From assembly GCF_963678635.1 (NCBI RefSeq), contig NC_087065.1, positions 9,819,579 to 9,883,578 of the forward strand: a stretch of 64,000 bases of DNA. The letters are read 5' to 3'. Of this stretch, positions 22,571-33,503 are shown one piece after another. The first letter of the stretch is position 1. Each line of letters starts with the position of its first letter. The stretch is from Symsagittifera roscoffensis (Eukaryota; Xenacoelomorpha; Acoela; Convolutidae). A program made the position numbers and the translations under genes. A model generated the notes under the pieces. It was not told the DNA's origin. It saw only the letters and a program-made list of their open reading frames with translations, and made no database searches.

Positions 22571-24020
22571 ACAAGGATAGCCGGTTGCTGCGCGCAAGTA
22601 TCACAGAATGATCCGACATTATTCATTAAAAAAAACATAAAAAAAGTTCTTCAAGTTATGAAGTTCTTCAAATGATTGTCGTTTTGTGTGATTTGGGTGG
22701 TGTGATGATAAAAGTACACACGCGTAAAAAATTAGTAAATTAGGCTCATTAAACAACAGTTATTTTTTTCACAAAATTTGTATCCCATTTCAAAAAATTA
22801 TCTTGGCAGATAGTGCCAAATATAGCTTTCAAAATTAGTTTCCTTTGGAAAAAAGCAATTGTTTTTAGCCCAAATGACCAATTCATTAAATTATCATCAA
22901 TTTATTTGGTCGAATTGGACAAAAAACCATAAACTGAAACCGGTGTTTAGAAATTTTAGAAATTTTTCAATGCCACAACTCATGTTCGAATCACGACTCA
23001 ATTGGCTTTATCATGATATATCACACAACTTAGTCAGATTATTATTTGTGGTACCTAATTTTGCTTGGAAAAAAACTGAAATACACTCGAATACAAAGTT
23101 TCTCCCCATTTTTAATGGCAGCGCAAAAAAAATTTGAGCACACAGAATATCGATAGAAGACTATTTTTGTCCAATCTGTTTTTGCTCAGGATTTTATTAT
23201 ATCTGAGATTGCTAAAAATCAGCACTGCACTATCGATTATTCAGTATTGCTACATCTAATCTGATCACACTTATATCTGATCACAGTCAAGTTGACTACT
23301 GTATAAAGAGTCTAATATAGTACTGAATTAGCACTGTGAGAACTGTGAGAACACTCTGGGCACTAAACGCACACCGCACGCCAAAAGTTATCTAAATTGC
23401 GGATTCTTTTGGTTCTGACCATTCAAAATAGGGGGGAGGTGGGGGGGTATGGGATTTTGTATCCGGATGTGTCTTAATTTTTTTTGTTTTGTTTTTCACG
23501 CAAAATCAGCTACCATAAATAGTGTCGGACTGGGTTGAGTGATATATTATGTGAAAGCTTTTTCAGTCTTGATTCCAATGACATAAAAAAATTCAAAAAA
23601 TTTTTCCATTGTTGAGACAAACCGGCTTGAAATATTTGCTTTCTCGTTTAATTTCGAGCGAGTGAGCAAGCTTACATTACCCTATTTATGTCTGATTTAA
23701 AACTTGAAAAATTATCTGTTTTTCTCAAATAAAGTTAGTTTTTGGAGTGTTTCGCTTCATCTTAAAAACCAAAAACGTTAAAATTGTAAGAAACATTTTT
23801 CGACTTTTTATTTTTTTTTTCGTTATTTGTTTTCAAAAACTGTTTCGTTATTGTCTTATTTTACAATGACTGATAAAAATGCTTAAGTTCAATTTTTTCG
23901 CTCATATTCCTTTATTACACCATGCCGAAAAACGACACCAGTTTAAAAAAAATTGTTGTAATTTTGTAAGACTGGTCGGAAAAGTCTACGCTACTTGCTC
24001 AGTAACCGGCTATCCTTGTT
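22571..24020. mobile_element. 1.45-kb element with ACAAGGATAGCCGGTT inverted termini
   Basis: The left end (22571-22617) reads ACAAGGATAGCCGGTTGCTG … CCGAC. The complement of the right end (23974-24020) reads ACAAGGATAGCCGGTTACTG … CCGAC. The inverted termini are about 47 bp with scattered differences. The interior has only short frames (92 codons at 22859-23137, unrecognised), so it would be non-autonomous. Confidence 0.6.
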
Positions 24021-25318
24021 TTTCATGATTTTTTTTTAAATACCCTGATTGACTTCCACTGAGGAAAGCGCGAGTCAAACAATTTCTGAAATGGAGTCAA
24101 TGAAAAATTATTAACTCTACAATTTCATCATCTAAAAGTTTCATGACTAGCTTTCTTTCAACAACGAAAAAATTTTAAATAAAATTTTGAGAAATTCACA
24201 TGTGATGCAAAACATTTAATGATTTGGAAGTAATTTAAGGGACTACAAACTCCAGCAACGTGTATGAAACATTGCTACTATATAATACTAGCTTATTGCA
24301 TGCATTTAACCTCTAAGATAAGTTTAAGATCAATTTGAATTCTGTCAAAAAACCGGCCGCGATTCTAAATCAATTGAACTTTCGAAAAAGACGATTTTTC
24401 GCTGTTTAGAGTAAACTACAAATATTTGATGTAAACTAGCCATATTTAACAAGAAAAATTTAGTCGCACTCTTTTACTCCTCGAAAAAAGAGAATTATAA
24501 CATTTCATAAATAGAAAAATTGCTAATCGTAGAGTTATCAGTCAAAAAAACTTGCTCCACAAATGTGAAACTATACGACTATCATAATTGTCAAACCGAT
24601 GAGTGACAAAACCATATTTTGAACTAAAATAGGTGAAGTATTGCAGTTTATGGAGAAAAATAATGTTTCCTTTTTAACTTTTTTTACCCAAATTTTAATT
24701 GAAACGACTAGAAAACAAACAACAATCAATAGAATCGTTTTTTAGTTTTGCTAAAAAAAAGTCTGAATATTTTGTCTAATGATATTGACTTTATAAAAAT
24801 TTCGATGAAAAAGTAATTAGTTTCACATGTTTGCTGTATATAAAAACTGCTGAGCAATTTTAAGTTCAAACGCGGTTTTTATTCAGGAAAATTTCATTAC
24901 GAAACAAGAACGAAAGTGAAAAGTCTAGTACGGAATTTCAAATTTCAAAAAAAAAATTCAATTAATATATAAAAACCACACGAAACAAACTTACTAAAAA
25001 TTTGTTTCATCATCTATTGTCATGTCGATAACAGAATTAGGATTTTTTACTTCCCAAAGAGGAAGTTGGGAAAACAACTACACTCTCAACAGAAAAAAAT
25101 TGTTTAGAAAAAAAATCTAACTAAAAATCTTCTCCCTAAACGACTTCTGCCAGAGAACTTCCCCCAAGCCACGTTTTGTTTTTGAAAAAGGTTCATGCAT
25201 AAAATCTTCGTTTCAAACCAGCGCGCAAAATCTATTGCGTCTAAAAAAAATACATGGAATAGCTATGTAAACCTGATAACTTAGTTTCCGTTTTTTTTGA
25301 ACAGATCGATTTGTTTTG
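24021..25318. other. Gene-free AT-rich stretch
   Basis: No repeat or coding region recognised. Confidence 0.5.
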
Positions 25319-25326
25319 CCCTCAAT

Positions 25327-25757
25327 CAGGGGCGTATCTAGGATTTTCTCGAGGGGGGCGGATTTTCAAAAAAAATTCGAAAATTTTGACGACCTTTTTT
25401 ATTTTTTTTTAGGTCGACCAAATTGATTTTCTGAGGTCTCCTAAGCCACTAAAAAGACGCTGTTTAGACTACATTTTCTGCGCCGCAAGCAATTTTTTGA
25501 AAAAACAAGTCAAAAAAAACTATTTTTGGGTATTTTTTGGAAATTTTTGCCAAAAAAATTCCGTTTTTTTCGGCGCGCGCTCCCGCTCAAAGTTAGTATA
25601 TATTGGCGCCAAATGCGTCTTTAGAACATTTTTAGGGTCGGTCGGCCAAAAGTAGATTTCTTAAAAAGTACCAAAGGTAGACCCTTTGGGTCGGCAGGGG
25701 GTCGAATCCCTCAGAAGGGAGGCGTCCGCCCCCCCCCCCCCCTTAAATCCGCCCCTG
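25327..25757 (-). mobile_element. hAT-like MITE, second copy, inverted
   Basis: 431 bp, the complement of the element at 20603-21030. It runs from CAGGGGCGTATCTAGG to AAATCCGCCCCTG. The flanks CCCTCAAT (25319-25326) and CCCTTAAT (25758-25765) match at 7 of 8 bases. Confidence 0.88.
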
Positions 25758-25765
25758 CCCTTAAT

Positions 25766-26270
25766 GTTTTTGATGGTGTTTTTTACCCTAGATTGGTTAA
25801 GGGAAGGATTGTATGGTTGGTCGAAAAAAAACCAACACTTTTAAATAGATTTTTTTTTTCATCTCAAAAACTTTCTTTCAAAAGAAGACCGGTAAACAAA
25901 TTAAAAGGTCGGATAACAAAATGAGGGTGAAAAACTATTGACATGAATGCCCTCATTAGCGACAAAAAGTTTTTGAAAATCCTTCGCATTCTTGGGATTG
26001 ATCACAGCAAACACGACAAGGAGCACTTTTTGTTGTTTAGAGCACTCTTGAAGAGGTAAATATTGTCAATTTAAATCAGCAGATTTGAGTAAGTGTTTAC
26101 AGAAGATCTGGCTTATAAAATAATATCACCATAAGACAAAAATCATCTAAAATTTGAAAGAGAAAGCGGAAAACAAAGACAAAATTAAGTTTCTTAGATA
26201 ATGATTGACATAATATGATAGAAAAAGAAGATTTTAAAAATTAAAAGAAATCCGGTTATATTAATCTTAC
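25766..26270 (-). other. Start of the intron after the GPCR exon
   Basis: Begins with the donor GTAAGA at 26270 on the minus strand. The intron's far end is not identified. Confidence 0.5.
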
Positions 26271-26541
26271 CTGCGACTTCCATGAAAATGGCAAATGGCA
26301 TGACTGTCAAGGCCACGAGAACATCAGCGACAGCCAGACTGATGAGAAGTCTATTCTGCACCTGCTGCAGACACTTCTGGGTGAGAATAGCCCACACGAC
26401 CAGACAGTTGCCGGAGATGGTAAGTATGGGTACTATGGACAGGATCATGACCAAAAGTAAGGTCAAAATTATGGAATCAATTTTCCATATAGTGTCGCTT
26501 GTCTGTAATACTTCAGATGGTAATGATGAATTGGTTGTCAT
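26271..26541 (-). CDS. First coding exon of a rhodopsin-class (biogenic-amine-like) GPCR
   Basis: The frame gives about 90 residues covering the extracellular N-terminus, TM1, intracellular loop 1 and TM2 of a class A receptor. An N-glycosylation sequon (NSS) lies at residues 4-6. TM1 spans about residues 24-53 and contains the GN pair (N45 = position 1.50). Loop 1 carries the VQN motif (61-63). TM2 carries SLAVADVLVALTVMPF (68-83) with D73 = position 2.50, as in dopamine, serotonin, octopamine and adrenergic receptors. The start is the first ATG after an in-frame stop at 26581-26583. The coding match stops at a consensus donor, CAG|GTAAGA (junction 26271/26270), so the intron is phase 1. Further codons of the open frame, to 26194, are intron. 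TM3-TM7 should follow at lower coordinates, but I see no exon with a DRY motif there. The ligand cannot be assigned from this piece. Confidence 0.85.
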
Positions 26542-28116
26542 GTTTTTGAAGGGATTTGAATATACGGATTGGGTAAAAAGTTAAAGTAAAAAGATTTCAA
26601 AAGCAGTATAATTTATTCAAAGAGTAAAAATGAAATGGAATTTTAAAATGAAAAGTTTAAAAAAAACTTAGTATGCTTTCGAATTTTGTGAGCTAAAGAG
26701 AAGTATCACATTGAATGCAAAATGATACGAACATCAAAACACTTAACAATTTGTGCAAGTCTAACAAAAACTTTGTGGGTGCTTTTTTAAAATACAATTT
26801 TTTCTGTAAATGAAGGGAAAATAATGGTTTGATAGTTCGTTTGATAATTTGCGGAGGTTTTCTGAGTGTCAATTTTATTTCTATTTTACCTCTATGCTTT
26901 ACCTACGCTCAATTAATTTACTTCCAAATCGAATTTTGATTGAAATTGCCATTTTTTTGTCAAACCGCAGTAAAATTGGAGATTAGTGTCTTTGCTATCA
27001 GCTTGAGAAGGAATCTTTATTCGACGAATAGAGATAATCTTTATTTGAATCGAATTTCAGTTTGAAGTTGCGCGAAGAATTAACCGAATCAATATATAAT
27101 TCTTTGATAGTAGTCGCAACTGGGGAAGCTGTTTGGTTTTCATCTATCACTAATCCACACCTAGGCAAGAAAAAAACTAATCATTTTTCAAACAACTTCA
27201 ATTTATTCAATATAGCAACCAAATTTATCTAATATTTCCCAAAAGCTGAAAACGACACAAGTTTTCTTTTGAGCCAATGGAAAGAGGCCTGAAAATTGGA
27301 CGAAATATAGCATAGTAATAATAGTTCCAAACTTAGAAATAGAAAAAAAATATATATTTTTGTTCAGCCGAAAATGCCATGCTCACTGTAGCGCAACTTT
27401 AATCGGCGATTGTTGAAATCTAATTTGAATAATTGGTAAGCCCTTGTTTAGTGTAGTTGCCCATTTAAGTATTGCAAGCAGCAAAGATATTTGTTACTAA
27501 AGTTCAATATTTGAATATTTGCAGCGGGGATATAATCAGCATACCTGTTTTTGCCTCACATGGCCTTCGAAAATTTGTACTAAATTACACGAGCTATTAT
27601 TTTCCAGACCCACAATGGATGTGAGAAATGGAAGTATACAAAAAACGGAAATTGATTTAAGGCTTTGCAAATAAAATGAGTATCGATGGTAATTTGTTGG
27701 AGCAAGTGATCAAGCATTTTTTATTTTAATAAAAACAAGAGCAAAAAACTAGCGTGTTTGTCAATATCAAAAGCAATACTTCTAAGTTTTCAAATTTCTA
27801 AAAATTGGCAAATTGCCGTTTATAGATAACTGAAATAAAACGCATTTCAATAAAAAAAAATGAGCTTCTCACAGGGCACAGCATGAATGAATTTTCAAGT
27901 TTCTGACCGTTGGAATTAGAGAGGACCTTTTGATTTTGAGTGTGCTTTAGTTTTTTCTCTATTAATAAGCTTCGGAATGGTCAAAAAAGTATTATAAACA
28001 ATTCTTTTCGGTTGTGATTCGAACGACAGTTTTGAAACTTTTCTCAATTTTGAAAATTTTCCCTATTCTAATTTCGAGCGAGTAAAGCTTTCGAGTTCAA
28101 TTCTGAAAAGAAACAA
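26542..28116. other. Region upstream of the GPCR start codon
   Basis: AT-rich. It should hold the 5' UTR and possibly the promoter of the receptor gene, but no core promoter motif or upstream exon could be supported. Confidence 0.4.
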
Positions 28117-28393
28117 GACTGCTCGTATCAGGACGAAGCCCTGAATGTTCCGACTGCCTTTTTTTAGGTTTCATGGAGCAATAATATCATCAAAAAATTA
28201 AATGTAATAAAAATAACACGAAAGTTTTTTTTCTAAAATTTGAAATTTTTTTAATGAAAACTATCCCCCCACACGCTATATAAAGTACAAAAGGATAGAT
28301 TTTGCTCCTTGTAACAAATCAATTATGGCAAATAAGCTTCTCTCAACTAATTTGGAACGATTTAAAGACGGATTAACTCTCCGCTTACGCGTT
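28117..28393 (-). mobile_element. GTTCCGAC-family, 3' half, left arm of a palindromic compound
   Basis: Complement of the 3' half, from AACAAGACTGCTCGTATCAG to CGCTTACGCGTTAG, where it switches to a plus-strand copy. The hairpin here has a G·T wobble (CAGGGC against GTCCTG). Confidence 0.9.
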
Positions 28394-28600
28394 AGTAGCA
28401 AAGTCTATTACGCAAAATCTATCACTTTGTACTTAATATGACGTGTGGGGGGATGTTTTTACATAAAATCTCAAATTTTTTTAAAAAAAAATTTAAATTT
28501 TTTTATTACTTTGAATATTTTTATCTTATTAATGCTCCATAGACCTTAAAAGGCAGTCGGAACTTTCAGGGCTTCGCCCTGATACGAGCAGTCTTGTTTC
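28394..28600 (+). mobile_element. GTTCCGAC-family, 3' half, right arm of a palindromic compound
   Basis: Plus-strand 3' half from GCAAAATCTATCACTTTG to the canonical hairpin and CAGTCTTGTT. Together with 28117-28393 it forms a 484-bp unit with the same 3' terminus at both outer ends. Confidence 0.9.
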
Positions 28601-28603
28601 TTT

Positions 28604-29013
28604 TTAAATTTGAATATTTTTATGAAAATCATCACCCCACACGCCATAGAAAGTACAAAAAGATAAATTTAGCTCCTTGTAACAAATCAATTATGGCAAA
28701 TAAGCTTCTTTCAACCAATTTGGAATGATTTTAAGACGGATTAACCCTCCGCTAATGCATTGATAGCGCGAAATATATTGCGCGTTAATTGTCTCAAATT
28801 GGCCAAAATGGCAATCTTTAAACCCCCATAACTTTGCGAAAAATGATCACAGTTGAAATAATTTTTAAAATTTGAGCTCAAGACAACAAGACCTTTTTAC
28901 TGATAAAAAAAATTCCGTCAAAATGGCTAGTTAAAAAGTCGAAATTTGTCTGAAGAAAAAAAAACCCACCCCGAGAACAAATATTCCGTTATTTTCGTAT
29001 CGAAAGTCGGAAC
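28604..29013 (-). mobile_element. GTTCCGAC-family, copy lacking its 3' tip
   Basis: Complement from AAATTTGAATATTTTTATG to the 5' hairpin (TTTCGTATCGAAAGTCGGAA, C). The 3' hairpin end is absent at its left, where the palindromic compound lies. Confidence 0.9.
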
Positions 29014-29491
29014 AACAAGACTACTCGTAACAGGGCGAAGCCCTGAATGTTCCGACAACCGTTTAAGGTTTCTGGAGCAGTAAAAATTTGAAGTTTTTTA
29101 TGAAAATCATCCCCCCACACGCCATATAAAGTACAAAAGGATAGATTCCGCTTCTTCTAACAAATCAATTATGTCAAACAAGCTTTCAACCAATTTGGAA
29201 CGATTTCGAAGACGGATTCACTATCCGCTTACGCGTTAATAGCGCTAAATATATCGCGAGTTAATTGTCCCAAATTGGCCAAAATGGCAATCTTTAAACC
29301 CCCATAACTTTACGAAAAATGATTACAGGTGAAATCTCTTTTCAAATTTGAGCTCAGGACAACAATAGCTTTCAAATGATATAAAAAAATTCCGTCAAAA
29401 ATGGCTAGATAAGAAGTCGAAATTTGTCTGAAGAAAAAAAAACCCACCCCGAGAACAAATATTCCGTTACTTTCGTATCGAAAGTCGGAAC
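29014..29491 (-). mobile_element. GTTCCGAC-family element, tandem copy
   Basis: 478 bp, from AACAAGACTACTCG to the 5' hairpin ending GTCGGAAC. It abuts the previous copy without spacer. A small deletion removes part of the TTACTGCTCC segment near the 3' end. Confidence 0.9.
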
Positions 29492-30267
29492 AATAATTTT
29501 TAAAGTACCCAGCTTTTAGAAGGCAAAAATCAGTTTAGCTGCCAAAACAATAGTCTTCGAAGGTTCCTTAAGCTCTTTTTTGCCGTAAATAAGTTTTAAA
29601 TAATCAAAAGAAGATTGAGTAAATATCTTATAAAATCAATTGAAACTAGATTATCAAACTTTTCCCAACAAACTATAATCAATTTTAGAATTTTTTAAGC
29701 ATATCGTTTTTTCATCGCTCTTCTTGGATTCAATTATAACATTGTGCTTTTATAAGTTGCTTATAACTTGTGCTTTTTTAGAAGTTTAATTAAATAAAAT
29801 TTTTGGAAACCATTTCAGTAATTTTGGAATCAACTCAAGCCTACAAATTTTTTCCTCACACATAGTTGAAACAAGACTTTTCATTTCGACGAAAACACTG
29901 TCCCTACAGACCTTTAACGCATCTTTTATTTAATGCAAGTTTCGTCAAGGTAGTTTTATCAAAACAGTAAATCTTTATTCAACGAAAAACAAGCACCATT
30001 CGAAACCAATTTATTTTGATTTGATGAAGAATTGAATGTTAATTTAAAAAAAAAAAAAAAAAAGTAAATCTTTATTCTTGAGTATAAAACATGTTTTTAA
30101 TTTTCTTAATTTTTTTTCCTACACACGCAATATTGAACCTAAAAATAAAATTTTTTAAAAAACAAAACAGCAATTTTTTTCTTGTTTAGTTTGTCTTAAT
30201 TAAAAGTTGAGTGATTTTTTAACCCAATTAAAGAACAGTCTACGTTACGCGTATAACGCAAAGAGTT
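29492..30267. other. Gene-free stretch left of the 5.35-kb duplication
   Basis: AT-rich, ends in the T-run that forms the left edge of the duplication. Confidence 0.5.
30042..30063. repeat. Poly-A run
   Basis: About 20 consecutive A bases. No LINE or SINE body was recognised directly upstream. Confidence 0.85.
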
Positions 30268-30462
30268 TTTTCTCGATACAACTATCCTTTATTGGCAAAA
30301 CTGGAAATTGTCAGACGGTTTCTGTAATGAGGGAGAAACGTTTGCAGGCATCATACAGTTTTGGGCTGATGGTTTTGCAAGTATTAAAAATTTTCGCCAA
30401 AAAATGCAAGAAAAAAAAACAGTTTTCGAAAAAAAATAGCGCTCAGCACAATTATTCTGTAG

Positions 30463-30812
30463 GGTGCACAGACAATTCGGCCAAAGACAAATCAGCCAAT
30501 TTGAAATTCAGACAATTCAGCCAAAAATATACAGACAATTCAGCCTGAGACAATTCAGCCAGTTTTACAAAGTGCTACGTTCGAAAGAAAAAAAAATCGG
30601 AATTGGAGCTATTTCTCGGTGTAAGGTCGCCGGTGGATAACCGGCTCTAAATTTCGTATAGAGTCCTACCCTCTGTTGGCAAGCTCGCAACACGTTGGTG
30701 CAACTGCGGCGGTCACTATTATTGGCTGAATTGTCTCTGGCTGAATTGTATGCATACTTTTGGCTGAATTTCAAATCGGCTGAATTGTCTTTGGCCGAAT
30801 TGTCTGGACGCG
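30463..30812. mobile_element. Foldback element built of ACAATTCGGCC-type subrepeats (unit 1 copy)
   Basis: About 350 bp with long inverted arms. The left arm (about 30463-30555) has repeated GACAATTCAGCCA units. The right arm (about 30717-30812) has the complement, GGCTGAATTGTC. Both arms begin with CAGACAATTCGGCC just inside the tips. The flanks TTCTGTAG (30455-30462) and TTCTATAG (30813-30820) match at 7 of 8 bases and could be a target-site duplication. The middle has two small hairpins (GCCGGT…ACCGGC, and CTCTA…TAGAG). Open frames that read as DNSA repeats come from the subrepeats and are not genes. Confidence 0.75.
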
Positions 30813-32256
30813 TTCTATAGATATTCAACAATCGGAATGACTAGTTTCTACAAGCGAAGTTCCTCTAGGGCTGTTTTCGAATTTTTTTTTCAAAAAAGAA
30901 TTGTTTTCCAAATGTAAACATAACGCGAACGTTCGGTGTAACAACAAGTTCAGAAAGAGAGCTTTGAAAGGAGCTCCGAATCCAAAAAAATCTAATAGGC
31001 TTGAGGAAGTTCCAGCTGCTTTTAAGTTGAAGCACAGCGGAGGTTGGTTTTTACGCGGAGATTGGTTATAAAGCCTACGAATCTGTTTTTATTGTACAGT
31101 CCAAACCTCTTCACATTATTACGCGAATTCGATTTCCTCTCTCAATCCGAGATAGCGAGAGGACCACCAGATGTCTTCAATGAAGTTATTAAAACGCACG
31201 GTGTGATATCTTTAGTCCTAACCTGACCGCACGCCCTTATTAGTCACAACAAAAAATTTTCTTTTTTTTTTTTTTTATAATTCAAGGATACGAATTTATA
31301 GAATAATAATTGCAAGCCCATAAGCATTCAGAGAAATCTTAACAAAATTTCCATAATCCTGTTTTTAATGCAAAGTGTTTTTTTTGTTGTTTTATATCAA
31401 ATTTTCGCTTCAACTTCTGATTTTCATTAATAATCAAATTCCACAACTTTCGTGACTTTTTCCCGATTGAGTGAAAGCCTACTTAATACGTTCTTATGGC
31501 TAGATTTGAAAGTGCAAACAGCAAAAAGCCGCGAACCCCTACCCACCCTCGCGACCTGACTAGGTTGTTGGCATCTTTCAGCCACAACTTGAGACAAGCG
31601 CGGAGTGCGAAATCAGTTTGTTTTTAACGAGCAAACACGAGTTTTCAGTTTTGTAGATTTGGCCCAAAAAATGACAATTTGGCAAAATGGGCGTCAGATT
31701 TGCTTTTTATTGTGTTTTCCCCATTGAGACTCGTTCTTACGCAAGGTAGAAAATTAAAAGTTAACCTCCATTCGATTCTCTGGGAGAAACCCCAATATTT
31801 TTTATAGGAAAAGAGGGGATTTAGAATAAGAATATACTTTCATAACTACATTCCTAACCCAGTGTATACAATTCTCTCTAACGCTGGATAACCAGGTTCA
31901 AATCCCAGTCAGAGCCAAAAAAAACAACACTCATTTCGCGTATCACGTCAAGCTATATATTTCTTGTTTTTTTTATTATTGAGAAAAATCTGGCTACTGA
32001 ATCTGTCGCGCACTCCAATCCCGATAGGGGAGGATCAAACCTCAATCTGAGAGATTTTTCTTATAGTTTTTAAATATTTGTTTCAATAAATTTTCTTTCT
32101 TTTGTTCCTTTTGATCGATTTCAAATAATTTTTATTCAATTTACAGTCAAAACATGCTGTTTTTTGTCTAAGCGGAACAGCCTTATTGGCATTTTTAACT
32201 TCCTCTTCTATTGTCAATGTTCACATCACTTCGAAATTTCATGTATAATTTTTTCA

Positions 32257-32335
32257 CTTCGAACTGTTAGGCTTAGATGGATAGTAACACTAGTGACTAT
32301 TGTACATGAGGTAACGGTTCTAATCCAGGTTAGAA
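32257..32335 (+). mobile_element. Possible tRNA-derived SINE head (unit 1)
   Basis: An A-box-like GGCTTAGATGGATAG is followed about 40 bases later by a B-box-like GGTTCTAATCC, at spacing like a tRNA promoter. The stems are degenerate, so it is not a functional tRNA. The duplicate is in unit 2. Confidence 0.35.
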
Positions 32336-32540
32336 TCATGTTGTTGGGTATGAATTTAGGAAAATATAAACTTGAAAAGAAATAGATGCAAACATCAAAA
32401 GCCAAGAGCCCAGATGCACCCCGCCCGTGCCTGTTTCTTAGCCGAGGCGTCTGCATTTGAATTTAACTGAGGCTGACCATTGGCTTAATTGCTTCTCTGC
32501 CATTTTAAATGTCCGGCAATAAATTCTGAAGTTTTTGTAA

Positions 32541-32774
32541 GGTGTTCATGCTCATGGTTGTCTAAACAAAACTGAGAGACCTCCTACTAGCGATACAAGG
32601 TGGAAACTCCAGACCCGTCCTTTACCTAATGTGAACTTGTTTGAATTTTATCGCAGAACTTTAACTCTCGCTGAAATGATGGGTGGGTTTAATGAAACAA
32701 ATTCAATAAATACCCTAAAGAGACTCATTGAAGGTTCCAGAAAGCTTAGGGATCACAGGACGCTTGGAAATTGA
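32541..32774 (+). other. Unrecognised open frame without a clear start, unit 1
   Basis: A 77-codon frame opens after a stop at 32538-32540 and closes with TGA at 32772-32774. Its composition is less A/T-driven than its surroundings: it reads …TRWKLQTRPLPNVNLFEFY… then …EMMGGFNETNSINTLKRLI…. This resembles a protein fragment or exon rather than random sequence. I do not recognise the family. The frame is unbroken in unit 2, but the units are too similar for that to mean much. Confidence 0.3.
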
Positions 32775-32783
32775 AAAAAGGCG

Positions 32784-33065
32784 TTAAGGAGATGTGTTAA
32801 TGATGCTGCCGCGTTCAAAATCGCAACTCATGCCAATAGTTTTATTGAAATGAATTGATTTTCCTCTCATATTTGGTTGTTCAGTTTTGGTGAACTTTTG
32901 GATATCAAAGATTTCTACAAGCTGAACAGGTGTTCCTTTATTTATTTTTAATTCCAATGTCAATTTGATTTGTGAGACAAATCCTCTGCGATTACTAATT
33001 GGTCTTTTCAAAATTGTTTTATAGGTCATGAAAACCGGCTGTGTTATTTGTATTTTACCTATCAC
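32784..33065 (-). other. Unrecognised 93-codon open frame, unit 1
   Basis: The translation has protein-like stretches (…RPISNRRGFVSQIKLTLEL…, …TPVQLVEIFDIQKFTKTEQ…). It is convergent with the plus-strand frame at 32541-32774, separated by about 10 bases. The first codon would be GTG and no convincing ATG context is seen. A small change near the end makes the unit 2 frame longer. Function unknown; it may be an old gene or transposon fragment. Confidence 0.25.
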
Positions 33066-33271
33066 TAGATTTGAAGCCTATATCACTAGTATATGACTAG
33101 TGTTTTTTCTCAACTTTTCTTCAGCTTTTTTTTAGAAGTTTTCAGCTGCTCTTCGGAATTTTGGATTCAATTTTGTTGAAAAATTGACAAATTTCCTGGT
33201 AAAATTTTCTAGAATTAGAAATCAATTATTGTTTTTAAATGGTTTCTCAAAAAAAAAAGATTCAATTTTAA

Positions 33272-33503
33272 CAAGGAGACGGGTCTGATCTAGAAAGTGA
33301 ACGTAATAGAGAGCAAAGCAAAAAAAAGCTTATTGACTGGTAATTGAATGAATTACGCGGTAAAAGAATGTTTGTTTCACAACTTGCTTGCCCTCAAATC
33401 GAACGAAAATAAGACTTAGAACAAGAATAAGACTTAGGAAACTGTGATTCGATGTTCGGCTAAAACTTATACTTCTAATTGGGTGTCTTTCTTCTGCTTT
33501 GTT
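33272..33503. mobile_element. CAAGGAGAC MITE, left part, split by an insertion (unit 1)
   Basis: Begins with the inverted terminus CAAGGAGACGGGTCTGATCT and continues with sequence matching the complement of the MITE at 48048-48314 (…TTGCTTGCCCTCAAATCG…, …TCTAATTGGGTG…). It breaks where a GTTCCGAC-family copy begins at 33504. The other end resumes at 34666. Confidence 0.7.

Noticed and set aside
26282-26584. 100-codon plus-strand frame over the GPCR exon
   Set aside because: Antisense shadow of the receptor exon.
30207-30548. 113-codon frame with DNSAKDNSA-like repeats, and its counterparts at 30565-30831, 35678-35899 and 35916-36182
   Set aside because: The repeats come from the ACAATTCAGCC subrepeats of a foldback element, read in both directions. 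This is not evidence of a repeat protein.
31870-31916. tRNA-like GGTTCAAATCC near CTGGATAACCAGG
   Set aside because: A B-box-like match only. No pairing acceptor stem or A-box at the right distance.
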